From contig JAQFVV010006221.1 of NCBI GenBank assembly GCA_028023455.1, positions 5,315,011 through 5,379,010 of the forward strand: DNA of 64,000 nt, given 5' to 3'. Below the pieces are notes generated by a model. It was not told the origin of the DNA. It ran no database searches and saw nothing but the letters and a program-made list of their open reading frames with translations. Made by a program: the position numbers and the translations under genes. The stretch comes from Epiperipatus broadwayi. Taxonomy: Eukaryota; Onychophora; Udeonychophora; Euonychophora; Peripatidae. Below are positions 45,651 to 57,409 of this stretch, piece after piece (position 1 is the first letter of the stretch; every line of letters begins with the position of its first letter).

Positions 45651-47396
45651 ACAAGAAATTGACAGCTTTAAAAGGGGGGGGGTAATTTAAAATATATATA
45701 TAAAGGTTGGCTGGGTTGATCATCTTGGTTTCTTATCTGGTAGTTCTCTCTCTGATGTCCTCTGGCACAAGTTAATTTGTAAAGTATAATTTATTATTTT
45801 TCTTTTGTAAAAATATTTAACTTAAATTTTGTTATTCTTCAATCAACAATGAACTCTGAGTAGTTTCAGGTATTCCCACTTTTTGATACTAATTTGCAAT
45901 TAAACTTTCTCAATCAGAAAAATGCTTCAGAGAAACTTAATTTTTATTATCAGTCAATTGTATAATATTAATTTTGGAATCAATTATAACCAAAAGCAAT
46001 TATATTCATTGACAAACATTTTTAAGATTATGCAGAACAATTTTCCAGCTTTATTTTTGCTTAATTCGTTTATAAACAGGAGAAGTTATAAAAGTTTTAA
46101 AAGAAGGAAATTTAAAATGCATAGAATGATAAGTTGTATATCCAAAGCTTAAAAATAAAATGCATTATATTAATTCACCTGTTTTATTACTGACATTTGA
46201 ATTTCCACTGGAATTGTTTAAAAAAATGGTTTTTAAAATGCCTGAATAATTACCTGTTTTATTAATATTCTTCATATATGAAACATGCTTGACGTAATAA
46301 TAATTTTAAAAAGTGTTACTATGCCAGAACCCTTCAATTAAAATTTTGAGGAAATATAACATATTATTTAAAAGAAATGAAAAATATTAATCTATGCCAT
46401 GTCATTAGAAGAAATATTGGTATTTGTTAATTAGCCACTGTACAATGCCTGATGGTGCTGTTTCTGTGTAAAAGCACAGAATAATATTGCTTATGTGGCC
46501 GAACCTATGGCTAATACACCACTACAATCATAGTAGCCATTTATGTGGCCAGGTGATAGCGGTTTCAAATGTGGCCAATTCTTTCTTGTTTGAACCTATG
46601 GCTAAGAACAACACTACGATCGTAATAGTCGTCAATTTGTGCTTTGTGGCCTCACATACTTTACATATTAACAAAATTTGTATTATTGCTAGCATTTAAT
46701 ATGAGAGTGTGTGTAGTGAAATGTTTTCCAACTGTTTAACTCTTGATAAAAATAGTTTTTGGTAGACCCCAACTGACTGATTTTGACCTACTAGTAATTA
46801 TCAGTGTATCATCAATACTTCGGTGTGCATTTTTTGTTGGTTTAAAATTTGGAAAGGGGTCTTCCACAGGACAGTTGCAGGTGTTCATGCAAAAAGTACC
46901 ATTTTCATTGTGACTCATACAAGAATAACAAAATGGCTGAAGGCAGTGGCATAATGTTTTTTCTTTCAACTATGGGGCATCTCAAACACAGAAAGTGACA
47001 CAGTTGGCTTTCTGCAAGGCCAAAACATCCTACTACATGTCATTCAGTGTGTATGTGGCAAAGGTATGAGCCTTAGATTTCGATGATGCAGTTGGCAGTT
47101 TGTATGCTACTCGCGTGGCTGCAGGCGAACAGTTATGTTATTAATTCTAGTCATGTGTCATGAATAAATTGATTGATTCAATGAATCTGTTTAGATTCTT
47201 TTATGTAAGTCAATTAACACTCAGACTGTCAGTTTTGAAGGGTAGGGGTTGAGCAAAGTAAGATGGCCTAAAGAAGGTTTGAGTGCTTTTTAATGATTAG
47301 AAATCAAATAACATGCTTTTTTTTATGGGAAGAGACTTGACTATTTTGATTGATATATTAAAAAAAAACACATTTTGTTTATAAGCAATACAACTG
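45651..47396. other. Intergenic DNA, weak coding hints
   Basis: A GTGGCC phrase with AACCTATGGCTAA recurs at about 46496 and 46590, a loose local repeat. The minus-strand frame at 46736-46969 has a Cys-rich stretch (CHCLQPFCYSCMSH, then CMNTCNCP) but no recognised family. The rest is AT-rich. Confidence 0.3.
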
Positions 47397-47990
47397 TTTA
47401 TAAAACATACTATAATTAGAAGAAAAAATCAAGCCGACATGTGACATAATGTCAAAAAAAATGACATATTTGTTATAAAAAAACAAAATCTTTTTATAAA
47501 ACGTACTATAATTAGAACAACAACAACAACAAAAAAAGATGATGTGTCACATAATGTAAACAAAAAAAAAGTATTTGTTATAAAATTAATAAAAAGCATC
47601 TTGTTTTAAAAGAAAAAAAAAAGAAGATACATTTTTAACAGAAATACATACTTATCATTTAACAAAAAAACCCGCATTTAAAAAAAAAAACAAAAACAAA
47701 AAAAACAGAAAACTCAATTATAATGTACATTTTGTTGTTGGGAAAAAAAGCTGTATTAAAAAGTACTGTATATTTGTAAAAAGCGAGAAGAAAAATAAAT
47801 ACTTATTTAAAAAAAAAAAAGCCTGCATTTTAAAAAAAAAAAAGTCTCTATTATAATGTACATTTTGTAGAAGAAGAAAAAGCTGTATGGAAAAATTCCA
47901 TATATTTGAACAAAAAAAAAGCCATTTAGAAAAATACCATACATTAGAAAAAAAGCTATATGAAAAAATGCATATATTTGGAAAAGTCAA
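47397..47990. repeat. A-rich degenerate tandem repeats
   Basis: TTTATAAAACATACTATAATT at 47397 recurs at about 47493. ATTATAATGTACATTTTGT recurs at about 47717 and 47849, followed each time by AAGCTGTAT. Long A runs join the units. The 108-codon minus-strand frame is poly-A read as Phe and is not real. Confidence 0.6.
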
Positions 47991-50480
47991 GAGGCCCGGG
48001 AACATTATATCACTTATGTTTTTAAAGAGAAACAGCACCACCAACCTATGTACAGTGTATAATTAACAAATACCAAAATTTTTTATAGACGTTGGATATG
48101 CTGAATTGTTATCTGCTAACAAAGTGCTCATGGAATTATTTTGCAAAAAATAGATAAAAAAAAAGATATAACCTGGAAATGTCTTATTACTTCATCCAAA
48201 TAATTTAAAAAAGAAGAATGTCTAAATAATGTTAATGCTTAAAATATGTCTTTTAAAACAAAAAGTAAAAAAAAAATGAAGCTACACTTTAGCTAAATGA
48301 ACCCATGCAATTCCAAAATAAAATTTTCTATCAGCAGAAAAGTTATAAAATTATTTACAACGTTGTCACTTCCATCATCACGACTAATTGTTATATGTGT
48401 ATTTGTTTCCTGTCATATTGTAGAATTGCTTAAATTCAGAACTATTTAGATATAAGAAGTTTTTATGTTTCGTTTTGGAAATTCTTTTGTCATAAGTGTA
48501 ATATTTCATTTGACTAGAAGCTTTGCAGAACATTTGCCCATCGAATTAATATTATGTGCATTCGACTGATGGCTCAGTGCGAAGATTGCTCATTTATGAA
48601 CTAAGGTTTTTTTTTATTGGTAATAAAAAGAGGGGATATTTTATGCAATATTTTATTTTTTTAAAAAAATTTTGTTGTATTTTATGTGTATGGATTTACA
48701 CATTAACAAGTAATGTTTATTTTATATTTAGTATGTGCTTTACTAGCTAAAGTTTTACTTTGCTTATTCTGAGTCAGTGGAGATTTTATCTCTCACAGTA
48801 GCTATTTCAAATGTATGGTATTTTTACTTCATTATCTTCCAATCAGCTAAAATAATTGTCAGAAGTTGTTCTTTTATATTTTGCATAAATGCAATAGTAA
48901 TTTTATTTATTAATATTTTATGCTTTGAGAATTATTATTCTCACATTTTATTCACATTTCCATTCATGTTCACTAGTTATTATAATTTTTAATATTTAAT
49001 ATTCCACACTCATGTGCATTGTCACTTAGTGCCAAAATTTCATATGCTATTATTTTTATTAATGTTTCACACTCATTTGACTCCCAAGTGCATTTGTTGG
49101 TTCAGACATTGCTTATTGTCTATTGTGTTTAAAATTTTAAATATGGCTTTAGTTAGTTATTGTGATGTTTTTATCTTGTTATTGTTAGTATAATATTGAT
49201 AGGCCTTATAATATCAGACCTTCCTTATTATATTGATTATTGTGCTGGATGGAGTGGATAAATTCCACATCTGTATTTCATTTTGTTCCATGAGTTTATA
49301 GTGCTTATTTTCAGTGATTGTTATCACTTATTTATTAGGTACCTGTTTTGGTGAGCCTTTCCATATTCTTCCTGATGTGCTGTGACAAGGTCCAGGCATC
49401 CTCTTTTGCTTCAAACATAGTGTTTTGGAAGCCACCATACTTATAATGTATTCATTTATTCATGCTAGTTGCTCTGTGGAGTCTTTGTTGGCCTATCACT
49501 CATGATGTGTTTAATGCTAATTTCCCACCATAGTAGGTGAGGTTGTTTGTGTTTTGATGTGCTAGTTTGAAGGATTTAATTTTTTCAGGATGCACTCGGT
49601 TATTTTAGTGCATAAAAGTGTATCAATGTCTGTTTTTATGCTGTTATGATTCTATAATCATCTACAAAACAACCAACAATAGTCAGTAATTTTTAAATAT
49701 TTAATTTGTAAGCATATAGCCAGTTGGTGCACTCTACACATGCTATGTAGTTGCTGTAATCATACAGAACTTCTCCAATGGATGTGTAAGTCATTTATTT
49801 TCAACATTTTGGGTAGTTTATATTATGTGGACAATAATTTTAAAATTTATGTGTGAAAGTGATTATTTACTTACTTATTTATTTATTCCATTCATTCACT
49901 CAGTTATTTTACTAATTCTAGTTTCTAAACAATCAAGAGAATAGTTATTTGTAATATGAAATGTATTTTAAATATGTCAGCTATTGCTTAGATGTAGTGA
50001 ACTGATAATATCAAGTATTAGTAGATCAGTTTATTAATCCTGGTTACTTATTGTTATAATGTGTTAGTTTAGAATAGGTAAATCTAGAGCAATTATATGC
50101 TATTAAGTCAATAAGTAATTCTATTTAAAGCATATAAATTTTATGATACGTATCTGAGTAATGATTTACTTTAATGAAGGTATGTAAGAAATAGCCAGTG
50201 CTAATTCTCCATTCTAATTATTTATTAGATAAGGTGATTATCTAACATTATTTTCAAAGAAGCCTTAGTGGTTCATTTGTCAAACTAAAAAATTTGTAGA
50301 TACTGTTAGTCACATGATTATTTTTTCTAACAGTGCTATGTTTCCAAATTTATGTAAATTTGTATTATATTAGTATAATTGCAAATAAACCTATTGATTC
50401 TTTATTTAAATTATATTCAGTTTCTGTTTATTTATTTTTTTATATGCTGCTGTCTTGGGTTCTCAACATGGATTATTGAT
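47991..50480. other. Intergenic AT-rich DNA
   Basis: About 2.5 kb without a supported gene. The segment 49330-49620 is less AT-rich and could be an old element relic, but no protein motif was readable on either strand. Confidence 0.4.
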
Positions 50481-50492
50481 GACAATATTAAT

Positions 50493-50594
50493 TTTTTTTC
50501 TCATGTGTCATAGCATCAGCCGGCAAGCGAACCCACTAACCTGGGACAACTGCTTGTAAAGCATCCATCGCTGAACTCTCAACCACTAATGCTT
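50493..50594 (-). mobile_element. tRNA-derived SINE, copy 2
   Basis: Read on the minus strand it has the acceptor-like GCATTAGTGG, a B box GGGTTCGCTTGCC, GCTGATGCTATGACACAT and a short A tail. It therefore aligns with the SINE at 44444. GACAATATTAAT (50481-50492) and GACAACATTAAT (50595-50606) form a 12-bp target duplication with one mismatch, proof of LINE-type retroposition. Confidence 0.88.
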
Positions 50595-50606
50595 GACAAC
50601 ATTAAT

Positions 50607-51589
50607 TATTTTCATTTAATTAAAGACATACAGTGTACTTTATTTCCACAGAAATAAAATAAAGTCATGCATTTAATTCTGATTTCTGATAAAATCATTA
50701 TAACAGATGATATCACATTTTTGCAAATACCAAAAATAATATTTAGTCTAAGAAGTATTTTAACTATGTTATCCTCTAAGATAGAAAATTGTGTTCTTTG
50801 AAATGAAGATCGTCCATGCTATTTTAGACTGCATGTTATTATATTATGTCAATGTCCAGTTTACACTTAATTATTTATGAAGGTTGTTTTGTGAGAAGAT
50901 GGAGGGACATAAAAAGCACTCTTGTCTTTCTCCCATCTCACGTGATATCCTGGGTAAAAGGCTATAATTAGTCTAAATTGTGAATATTGTTATCTTGTAG
51001 TAGAATGCAGACACTTCAGGCTAAGTGTTTGCCTCCTGTAGTCAGCCAGAATAGCATTCACTCATCCATTTGCCTATTCAGTTACTTTGCCAACATCATA
51101 TGTTAGTACATGTCACAAGAGTTGCAGTAGAACCCTGAGAACATTTACTGTTGTTGATATTCCTGTGATTTACACAATTTTTACATATTATGAAATTAAT
51201 TATAACTAGTGTGAGATAGTAGTTATTATTTATTCCCTATGCTAGAAGAAAAGCAGACCTGATGGTATTTAGTTTCATTGAATTTCTTATAAATTATGTG
51301 TGATGAGTGGTATCAGCATTTATTTTTTTAAAACATTAGATAATAAATTTCATTCAGAAAGATTTTTATTTTGTCATAAACTTGTTGTACTCAGGGAATA
51401 TGATTTGATGGAGGGTTAAGTCTTGTAAATATTGGGTAAAAGTGGAAATTTTTCTCAATAATTGATTATTTGGCAGCACTGTTGATTTTTTCTCCATCTT
51501 GTTATAGATCTCTGTGTACTAGCATTTTTATAAATTTTATTGTAATCTCGTTGTGTCTAGCTGAAGAGACTCTAAATTTTATAGTGATT
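50607..51589. other. Intergenic AT-rich DNA
   Basis: No gene, RNA or repeat was recognised. Confidence 0.4.
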
Positions 51590-52115
51590 TATTTTCCTCT
51601 TTATCCTTTTCTTTTCTCTATTCTCTCTCTCTTCATCTTCTTTCTTTCTCTCTCCCCCTCTGACTTTTCTGATTTTCTCTTAAATTTCTATCTCTCTTTT
51701 CCTCTTCATCTTTCTCTTCTCATACTCTTTGATTTCTGAGTACATTTGAATTTTCTGATTTTCTTTTCAGCTCTTAAATTTCTCTTTTCCCCTTCTCTCT
51801 CCTCCCTCTGATTATCTCTAATTTTACTGATTTATTTTTCTCTTTCATCTTTTCTCTCTCTCTATTTTTCTTCTCTTCTCCATTCTCTCTTCATCCTCTT
51901 TCCCTCTCTCCCCTTCTCATTCTCTTTGATTACTGATTTATTATTTTCTATTTTTCTTAAATTTCTCTCTTAAATTCACCTTAGTTCTCTCTCTCTTATT
52001 TCTATTAATTTTCATCTTCCTCTCCTCACTCTTTCTTTCTCTTTCTTTTTACATTCTCTTCATTCTTTTCTCTTTCTTATTTTTTCTCACCTTCTCCCTC
52101 TCTCCCTTCTTATTT
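51590..52115 (+). repeat. Polypyrimidine (CT/TTC-rich) low-complexity tract
   Basis: About 500 bp of TCTC, TTTC and CTCC runs, with interspersed phrases such as TCTGATTTTC and CTCTTCATC. The frame at 51470-51739 is a by-product. It abuts the truncated left end of the gypsy LTR at 52121. Confidence 0.85.
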
Positions 52116-52120
52116 GGCTA

Positions 52121-52391
52121 CAATGCATAGCCTATTTAAGATGTATTAAAATGATAAAAGGTCGTGGTGATCTGCACATAACCCTAATCCTGCTTTTGGA
52201 CTTATAGAGGCAGGAGTATCTGACTTACATATCAGACCCAATAAACCAAGCTCTGGGCCCCTCAAGACTTATTGTTTACACATGGTCATTATACATAATT
52301 ATTGTACAAAGTTAATATTTTTATTCTACACAATCATTATACATAATTATTGTACAACATGTATAAACCTTACTTGACCTTGAACACTACA
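52121..52391 (-). repeat. Truncated gypsy LTR (minus strand)
   Basis: It matches the solo LTR at 4024-4767 from the CCTATTTAAGATGTATTAAA block through CCTGCTTTTGGACTTATAG. On the minus strand it starts TGTAGTGTTCAAGGTCAAG directly after a purine tract (GGAGTGGGAGGAAG). The distal part, equivalent to 4024-4108, is missing. Confidence 0.75.
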
Positions 52392-52494
52392 CTTCCTCCC
52401 ACTCCAGAAGTATGCATTATACATAATTATTCTACAACATATATATACCTTGCTTGACCTTGGACACTACACTCCTCCCCCACTCCAGAAGTAT
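52335..52494 (-). repeat. 80-bp tandem duplication across PPT-LTR junction
   Basis: Two units (52335-52414 and 52415-52494) each contain CATTATACATAATTATT, the LTR start and the purine tract CACTCCAGAAGTAT. The element therefore has two LTR starts in tandem. Confidence 0.85.
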
Positions 52495-53146
52495 AATTCT
52501 TCACATAACAGTCTCTGAAATGAGCAGGACATTTTCTGGTTCTAGCTGGTGGTCTTTGTTATGCTTCAATGTTCATTTCAGTATAGCTATCTCATTTTTG
52601 GAAGAGTCTTTATCTATTAGCAATTTTTTTCTTTGGAATTGTAGATCTCCGGACTTGTTGATGCTCTAGGTCTTATTTCAACATTGTTGCCGATTGTTAC
52701 TTCATTGTTTATGGTTGATATATATCGTCTCAGTTGTTTTTTATGTTTCCAAAGTTTCACTCCCTCTTCAATTTAAATTTATGTCAGTTGATTCACAATA
52801 TTCTTCATCACAGTTGCTTTTTACCAAGTCCTTTTTAATTTATTCAGTGATCAAACATCACCTATTTTAAACTTTCTCCTACCATTACTCTCTCATTACT
52901 TCTTTGTTGGGTAGGTAACAAGATTGACAATTTGTTCCTTATTTTCCTTTGAAACAAAAGTTTAGTTGTGATTTGACATTATTTGCACTTTTTAATATAC
53001 AGTTTGATGTCTCTATTTATTCCTAGCCACCATATATATTTGCATGCCAGGATTTTAGCTCTAACTATTCCTGTATGATCCTGATGAAATAATCTGAGTA
53101 CTCTTCTGTGACCATAGCTGGATATAAGTATTTTGTCATCCATCAA
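52495..53146 (-). pseudogene. Gypsy integrase relic (minus strand)
   Basis: From 53146 downwards, 55 codons are open and give the Ty3/gypsy zinc-binding region. LRLFHQDHTGIVRAKILA is followed by CKYIWWLGINRDIKLYIKKC, and a TAA falls between the two zinc cysteines (C-K-stop-C-Q). Further down (about 52745-52670) the basic end KHKKQLRRYI resembles the integrase C-terminus that precedes the LTR. The DDE core in between is too decayed to follow. It runs directly into the polypurine tract and LTR at 52391-52494, as in a normal element 3' end. Confidence 0.78.
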
Positions 53147-53349
53147 TCTTTAAAATTAAGTAAATTTTAACAGTAAATTTCCTGAGAATGCTAAAGACTA
53201 AGACTGTTCAAGATCTGCTAAGCTCTCTGGCAGGGTGTGTGTGAGATTTCATATGCAGTTTGTCAGGTGGACTAATTTTCAATAATATTAAAATGATAAT
53301 TTACTAGTGTCATTATTAAGTGTGTTTTGATCCTTTATTATTATTATTA

Positions 53350-54019
53350 TTTAATATAGAAGAAGATATAAATTAATATAAAAGTTTATCGGTTTAACAT
53401 TTTCAAGGATCCATGCCTCATATTCATAGCCTTCATAAAGTGCATAGTAAAATATATGCAAATATTTAAATAAGCTAGTATTATGTAGCCCATTTCTTTG
53501 AGATTTCAAAGCAAGTGTCTTTCCTGTTAATAGCATGGATGTTTCCATTAATGTAAAATGCCTCCTTTATTTTTCTTTTATGATCGTTTGCTTCTGAGCA
53601 CAATATTATGGGATTGGCTGGTGTGAAGCCATGTCCAGATTGGTTAGCATGCTCCAAAAATACAGAGGTTGTGTTGCTGTTCTTCTGAGCTCTGTTATAC
53701 GTGTAAAGATGTTGAGCCAGTCTAGTGTTGATTGTAGCTTTCGTTTCACCAGCCAATCCCATCATATTGTGCCCAGAAGCAAACGATCACAAAAAAAAAA
53801 AAATAAATAAAGGAGGCATTTTACATTAATGGAAACATCCATGCTATTAACAGGAAAGACACTTGCTTTGAAATCTCGAAGAAATGGGCTACGTAATACT
53901 AGCTTATTTGAACATTTGCATATATTTTATATATATTTTATAAAGGCATGAGACATGGATCCTCGAAAATGTTAAGCCGATAAACTTTTATATTAATTTA
54001 TATCTTCTTCTATATTAAA
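53350..54019. mobile_element. Palindromic Penelope-like fragment
   Basis: The arms 53350-53623 and 53747-54019 are reverse complements (few differences; TTAATATAGAAGAAGATATA outermost), around a 123-bp loop. Each arm is the 3' end of a Penelope-like retroelement including the GIY-YIG C-terminus. The inner junction carries the shared GGGATTGGCTGGTG. Such inverted partial copies are known for Penelope elements. Confidence 0.75.
53481..53765 (-). pseudogene. Penelope-like GIY-YIG endonuclease fragment
   Basis: The 94-codon frame holds GETKATINTRLAQHLYTYNR, then SVFLEHANQSGH, then a stretch ending KIKEAFYINGN and HAINRKD. This is the Penelope endonuclease order, with Y-x-G-E-T followed by a conserved R-L..H helix, the A.H....H box and a late glutamate before the terminal N. 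The GIY and YIG strands themselves are lost at the palindrome junction, where GLAGETK replaces the expected Y-V/I-GETK. The enzyme would nick target DNA for insertion. As it lacks the RT domain and the first strands, it is a dead fragment. Confidence 0.75.
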
Positions 54020-55053
54020 CAATTATAAATAAGTGTTTTTTGTTACATAATATTGAGAAGTAACACTATATTTATTATTAAATAATAATAGTTAGAAGGA
54101 TTCAAATTTATAACTCTTCTAAATCAATATTTGTAATCAATTCTTAAGTGTATTTATTGTGTTTTAAAATAATATTAAATAGTTTGATTAATTATCACCA
54201 ATGAATATAGGGGGAGAAGTATTAATTATATGCGCAGTATGCTGTTATTGATTTATTTTTAATTGTACCACAATTCAATGTAATAAAAGGTATAAATAAC
54301 TTAACATAAGTAGTAGGGGGGGGGGAAGACTATTAAAAAAATCAAAGAAAAGACATTAACAGCTGAAACAACAAAACTAAAATTAAGAAAGAGCTGATAA
54401 CACTGGATTTCAATTGACTAAAGCTAAAATATATTGTAATCCTTAAATCATGGAATAAAAAACTTTAATTCCTTGTATGCATGACAATATCCTTAACCAT
54501 CGATCAACATTTGTCAAGATTTTACACTGGAAGAAAAATGGGAACCCTTATAGAAAATAAGTATTTCATAAACAAAAACTTCAAACTTGACAAGATATTG
54601 TAAGCATAATATTTTATTTCACATATTTTAGTTATTATATACATTTAAAAGTTATGTATGAATTATCTAGAATGGCAAGGAGGAGGGGGAAAAAATGTTC
54701 TGCGCGTTCTTTTATAGAGCAAATATAAAATACTTTTGCTTTTATTAAGTATATAATAAAAATCTAATTAAAAATAATTTGGACAAAACTTTTTAAATTT
54801 AAATTGAATAAAGAAAGTTATTTCAAATGAATAAGAAAGTTTACTGATTTTATAGAATCTGTAAGTTTAGTTTGTATCTTTTTTTTAAAAAAAATCGTCT
54901 GTCAAATCTTTTAGAATACTAACTTGCTACGTCATTAAAAATGAAAATTGAAATATTTTTACTGTACTGATAAATGAAAAAAAAAAAATGTTTATCTCAC
55001 ATTTATTAAAGATTTTTAATGGAAATCCCGATATGAAAAAAATATAAATTATT
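54020..55053. other. Intergenic AT-rich DNA
   Basis: Nothing recognised. There is a G10 run at about 54317-54326 and several A runs. Confidence 0.4.
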
Positions 55054-55061
55054 CATTATAT

Positions 55062-55995
55062 GGTAAAAGTTTACTTTAGCGACCACATCATAAAAATCAT
55101 GTTTGCCCTCTAGTTTTCAAAATTAGAAGTAAATTATTATTCAAAAATCTTACATATATGCTACTATATTACAATTACATTAAAATTTATTAAAATGTAA
55201 AAGTTAATAAAAAAAATATTTATCATTTTAAAGAAGTTGAAATAATTACACTAGATTAATTAAAATAATTAGTTTAAATTATTTGAAACTTAAGAATTTA
55301 AACTATCTACATTTATAACTTAAGAATTTAAACTATCTAGATTTATAGCACTTAGCCATTAGTCATCGAAATCAACAAAACGTATTATTTCCACTGAAAA
55401 TACCACAGGGGGACTTATGAAGAGATCATTTGGTCTTTGGCGGTATAGAAAGAGTGTCAAGGAAGTGCTTTTTGACAAGTTACGGATAGAATGGCTGTCA
55501 CAATGAAGGCCATAATCCAGCAGTACATTTTACCAGGTATTCACATAATTTCAGATGGCTGTGCTGCATACAATAACATCAGCAGACTCAACAATGGGGT
55601 ATATATGCATTCGGTTGTCATCCATCAGGACAACTTCGTGAATCCCGAAGACCAAGACATACATATCCAGAATATTGAAAATATGTGGATGAGAGTGAAG
55701 CATAAGCTGAAATTCCAATCTGTTACCAGCAGAGCTTTATTTTCATCGTACCTCCAAGAATTTGTCTTCCAGAGTAGACATAGCTCTGCTGCCTTTTTCT
55801 CCAACTTCCTTGTATGCATAGGACAGAATTATGCTTAAAAAGGTAAATGATTTTTTTTTATTATCTTTTACGTTTTAATAAATATTTACTGTAATTGTAA
55901 TATAGGAGCATATATGTAAGGTTATAGAATATTTTAGTTCTAATTTTAAAAACTAGAGGACGAATATGATGTGGTCACTAAAGTAAACCTTTACC
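55062..55995 (+). mobile_element. Merlin DNA transposon, copy 2
   Basis: The ends GGTAAAAGTTTACTTTAGCG and CACTAAAGTAAACCTTTACC are inverted, and similarity extends through the GCCCTCTAG region. A perfect 8-bp duplication CATTATAT flanks it (55054-55061 and 55996-56003). The length is 934 bp. It shares its interior with copy 1 at 7451-8563 but lacks the transposase N-terminus. Confidence 0.9.
55410..55838 (+). pseudogene. Merlin transposase relic, C-terminal part
   Basis: The catalytic-domain start is readable out of frame near 55425-55485 (HLVFGGIERVSRKCFL). From 55491 an open frame of 115 codons continues with IIQQYILPGIHIISDGCAAY, then HSVVIHQDNFVNPEDQD, HIQNIENMWMRVKHKLKFQ and a final hydrophobic segment. 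This is the ISXO2-like DDE domain, with the IISD aspartate kept, unlike in copy 1. The N-terminal zinc-binding and first catalytic region are absent, and a frameshift separates the two parts, so the protein cannot transpose the element. The stop at 55836-55838 is the natural C-terminus: copy 1 ends at the same Leu-Lys. Confidence 0.85.
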
Positions 55996-56003
55996 CATTA
56001 TAT

Positions 56004-57405
56004 TATTAAAGAAAATATTTAATAATATTGATATACAAACATAAATGGATAAATATCTGCTTTTTAATGATTGAGGTGGAATGCTGGAATTAATATTAGT
56101 TTTAAGTATTAACAAACGATCTCAAAATGATTTGAAATACTGAAGTCATAGCCAATTATTTAAATTATATTATCGCAGATAAAACGAAATAAAGAAATGC
56201 TTTTGTGAAAATTTTCTCTTGTTATCAAACTTGAAGCAATTATTAAAACTATAATTTAGTCAAATAATATGGATCCAAAATTCTGCAGAACATAATTATA
56301 TGTGCTATTACATTGTTATTTTATACAATAGTCTTGATGATTTAATTTTACTACATTGAGATAAATGTAAAGAAATATGGATGCATCATTTGTAAAATGT
56401 TTTGCCTATGATGTCATTTACCTCGTTGGTCAGCTCATAGTGAAGGAACTCAGATTATGAGCTAGGGGAATAAAATAAAATATGATGATAATGTTTTTTT
56501 GTTATTGTTGCTCATGTTTATTATTATATTATGCTAGTTTTGGTTGTCAAGTTATGTGTATATATATATATTTTCATGGTATAGATTTATAATGAGTCTG
56601 AAACAAACAAAGATAAAATTATAAATATATTTTTCTTTACTGGTTGGTTTAAAACATAACTTTAAATTATATATCTAGATATAGAGATATGCCAATCTCT
56701 CACATTTATAAGAATAACTTATTAGTACTCTACTTATGGGTAAACAGATAAAATAGATTGCTAGAAGAATAATAGTATTTACTCATAAGAATACAACTAT
56801 CTTATTATATGGAGTTTTCCATATAAGCAGGGATACACTCATTTTATATCTTTATAATATTTTGCCTATAATTTAATATGGCCACTTTAGTTTATAGAAT
56901 TTGTGCTATTTTCATCGACTGTGTTTTTTTTATTAATGCAAATTTTTTTTTTAGGCTTTTAAAAATGTTTTATAGTCGGTTGACTTACAATTTTTTTGCT
57001 GGTTCCATACACTATTTAGTATATATATAGTGAAGTAGGATATTTCTTTTAGCTTTTACTGTAAGAATTATTTTATTTCACCATTGTTTGATGAGGTTTT
57101 GTGCTAGTTTCCATTTTATACGTGTGAGAAACATACAATTTCATCAAATATAATATCATTGACATTGTATATGAGTAGAGGGAGCATACTCTCCTATTGC
57201 TTATTCCATGAGAGGATTATATTGTCAAGGCTGATAATTAGTTAATGGTTAATTAGCATAGTTTAATCCCTAGAGAGGATTATTTTTATGGCATGCATTC
57301 TGCTTCCATGTTGAGACGATGTCCACACACTTTATACCTAGGAAAAAGATATTGGAATCTGCCATATTATTATACAACTATATAATGTTGTTTTGAAGAG
57401 CCTTT
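56004..57405. other. Intergenic AT-rich DNA
   Basis: No gene supported. The segment 57060-57370 is less AT-rich and could hold an old retroelement relic, but no motif was secure. Confidence 0.4.
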
Positions 57406-57409
57406 CTTT

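Noticed and set aside
47718-48044. 108-codon minus-strand frame
   Set aside because: It is Phe-rich because poly-A runs are read on the opposite strand, in a degenerate tandem repeat.
51470-51739. 89-codon Leu/Ser/Phe frame
   Set aside because: It is a translation of the CT-rich low-complexity tract.
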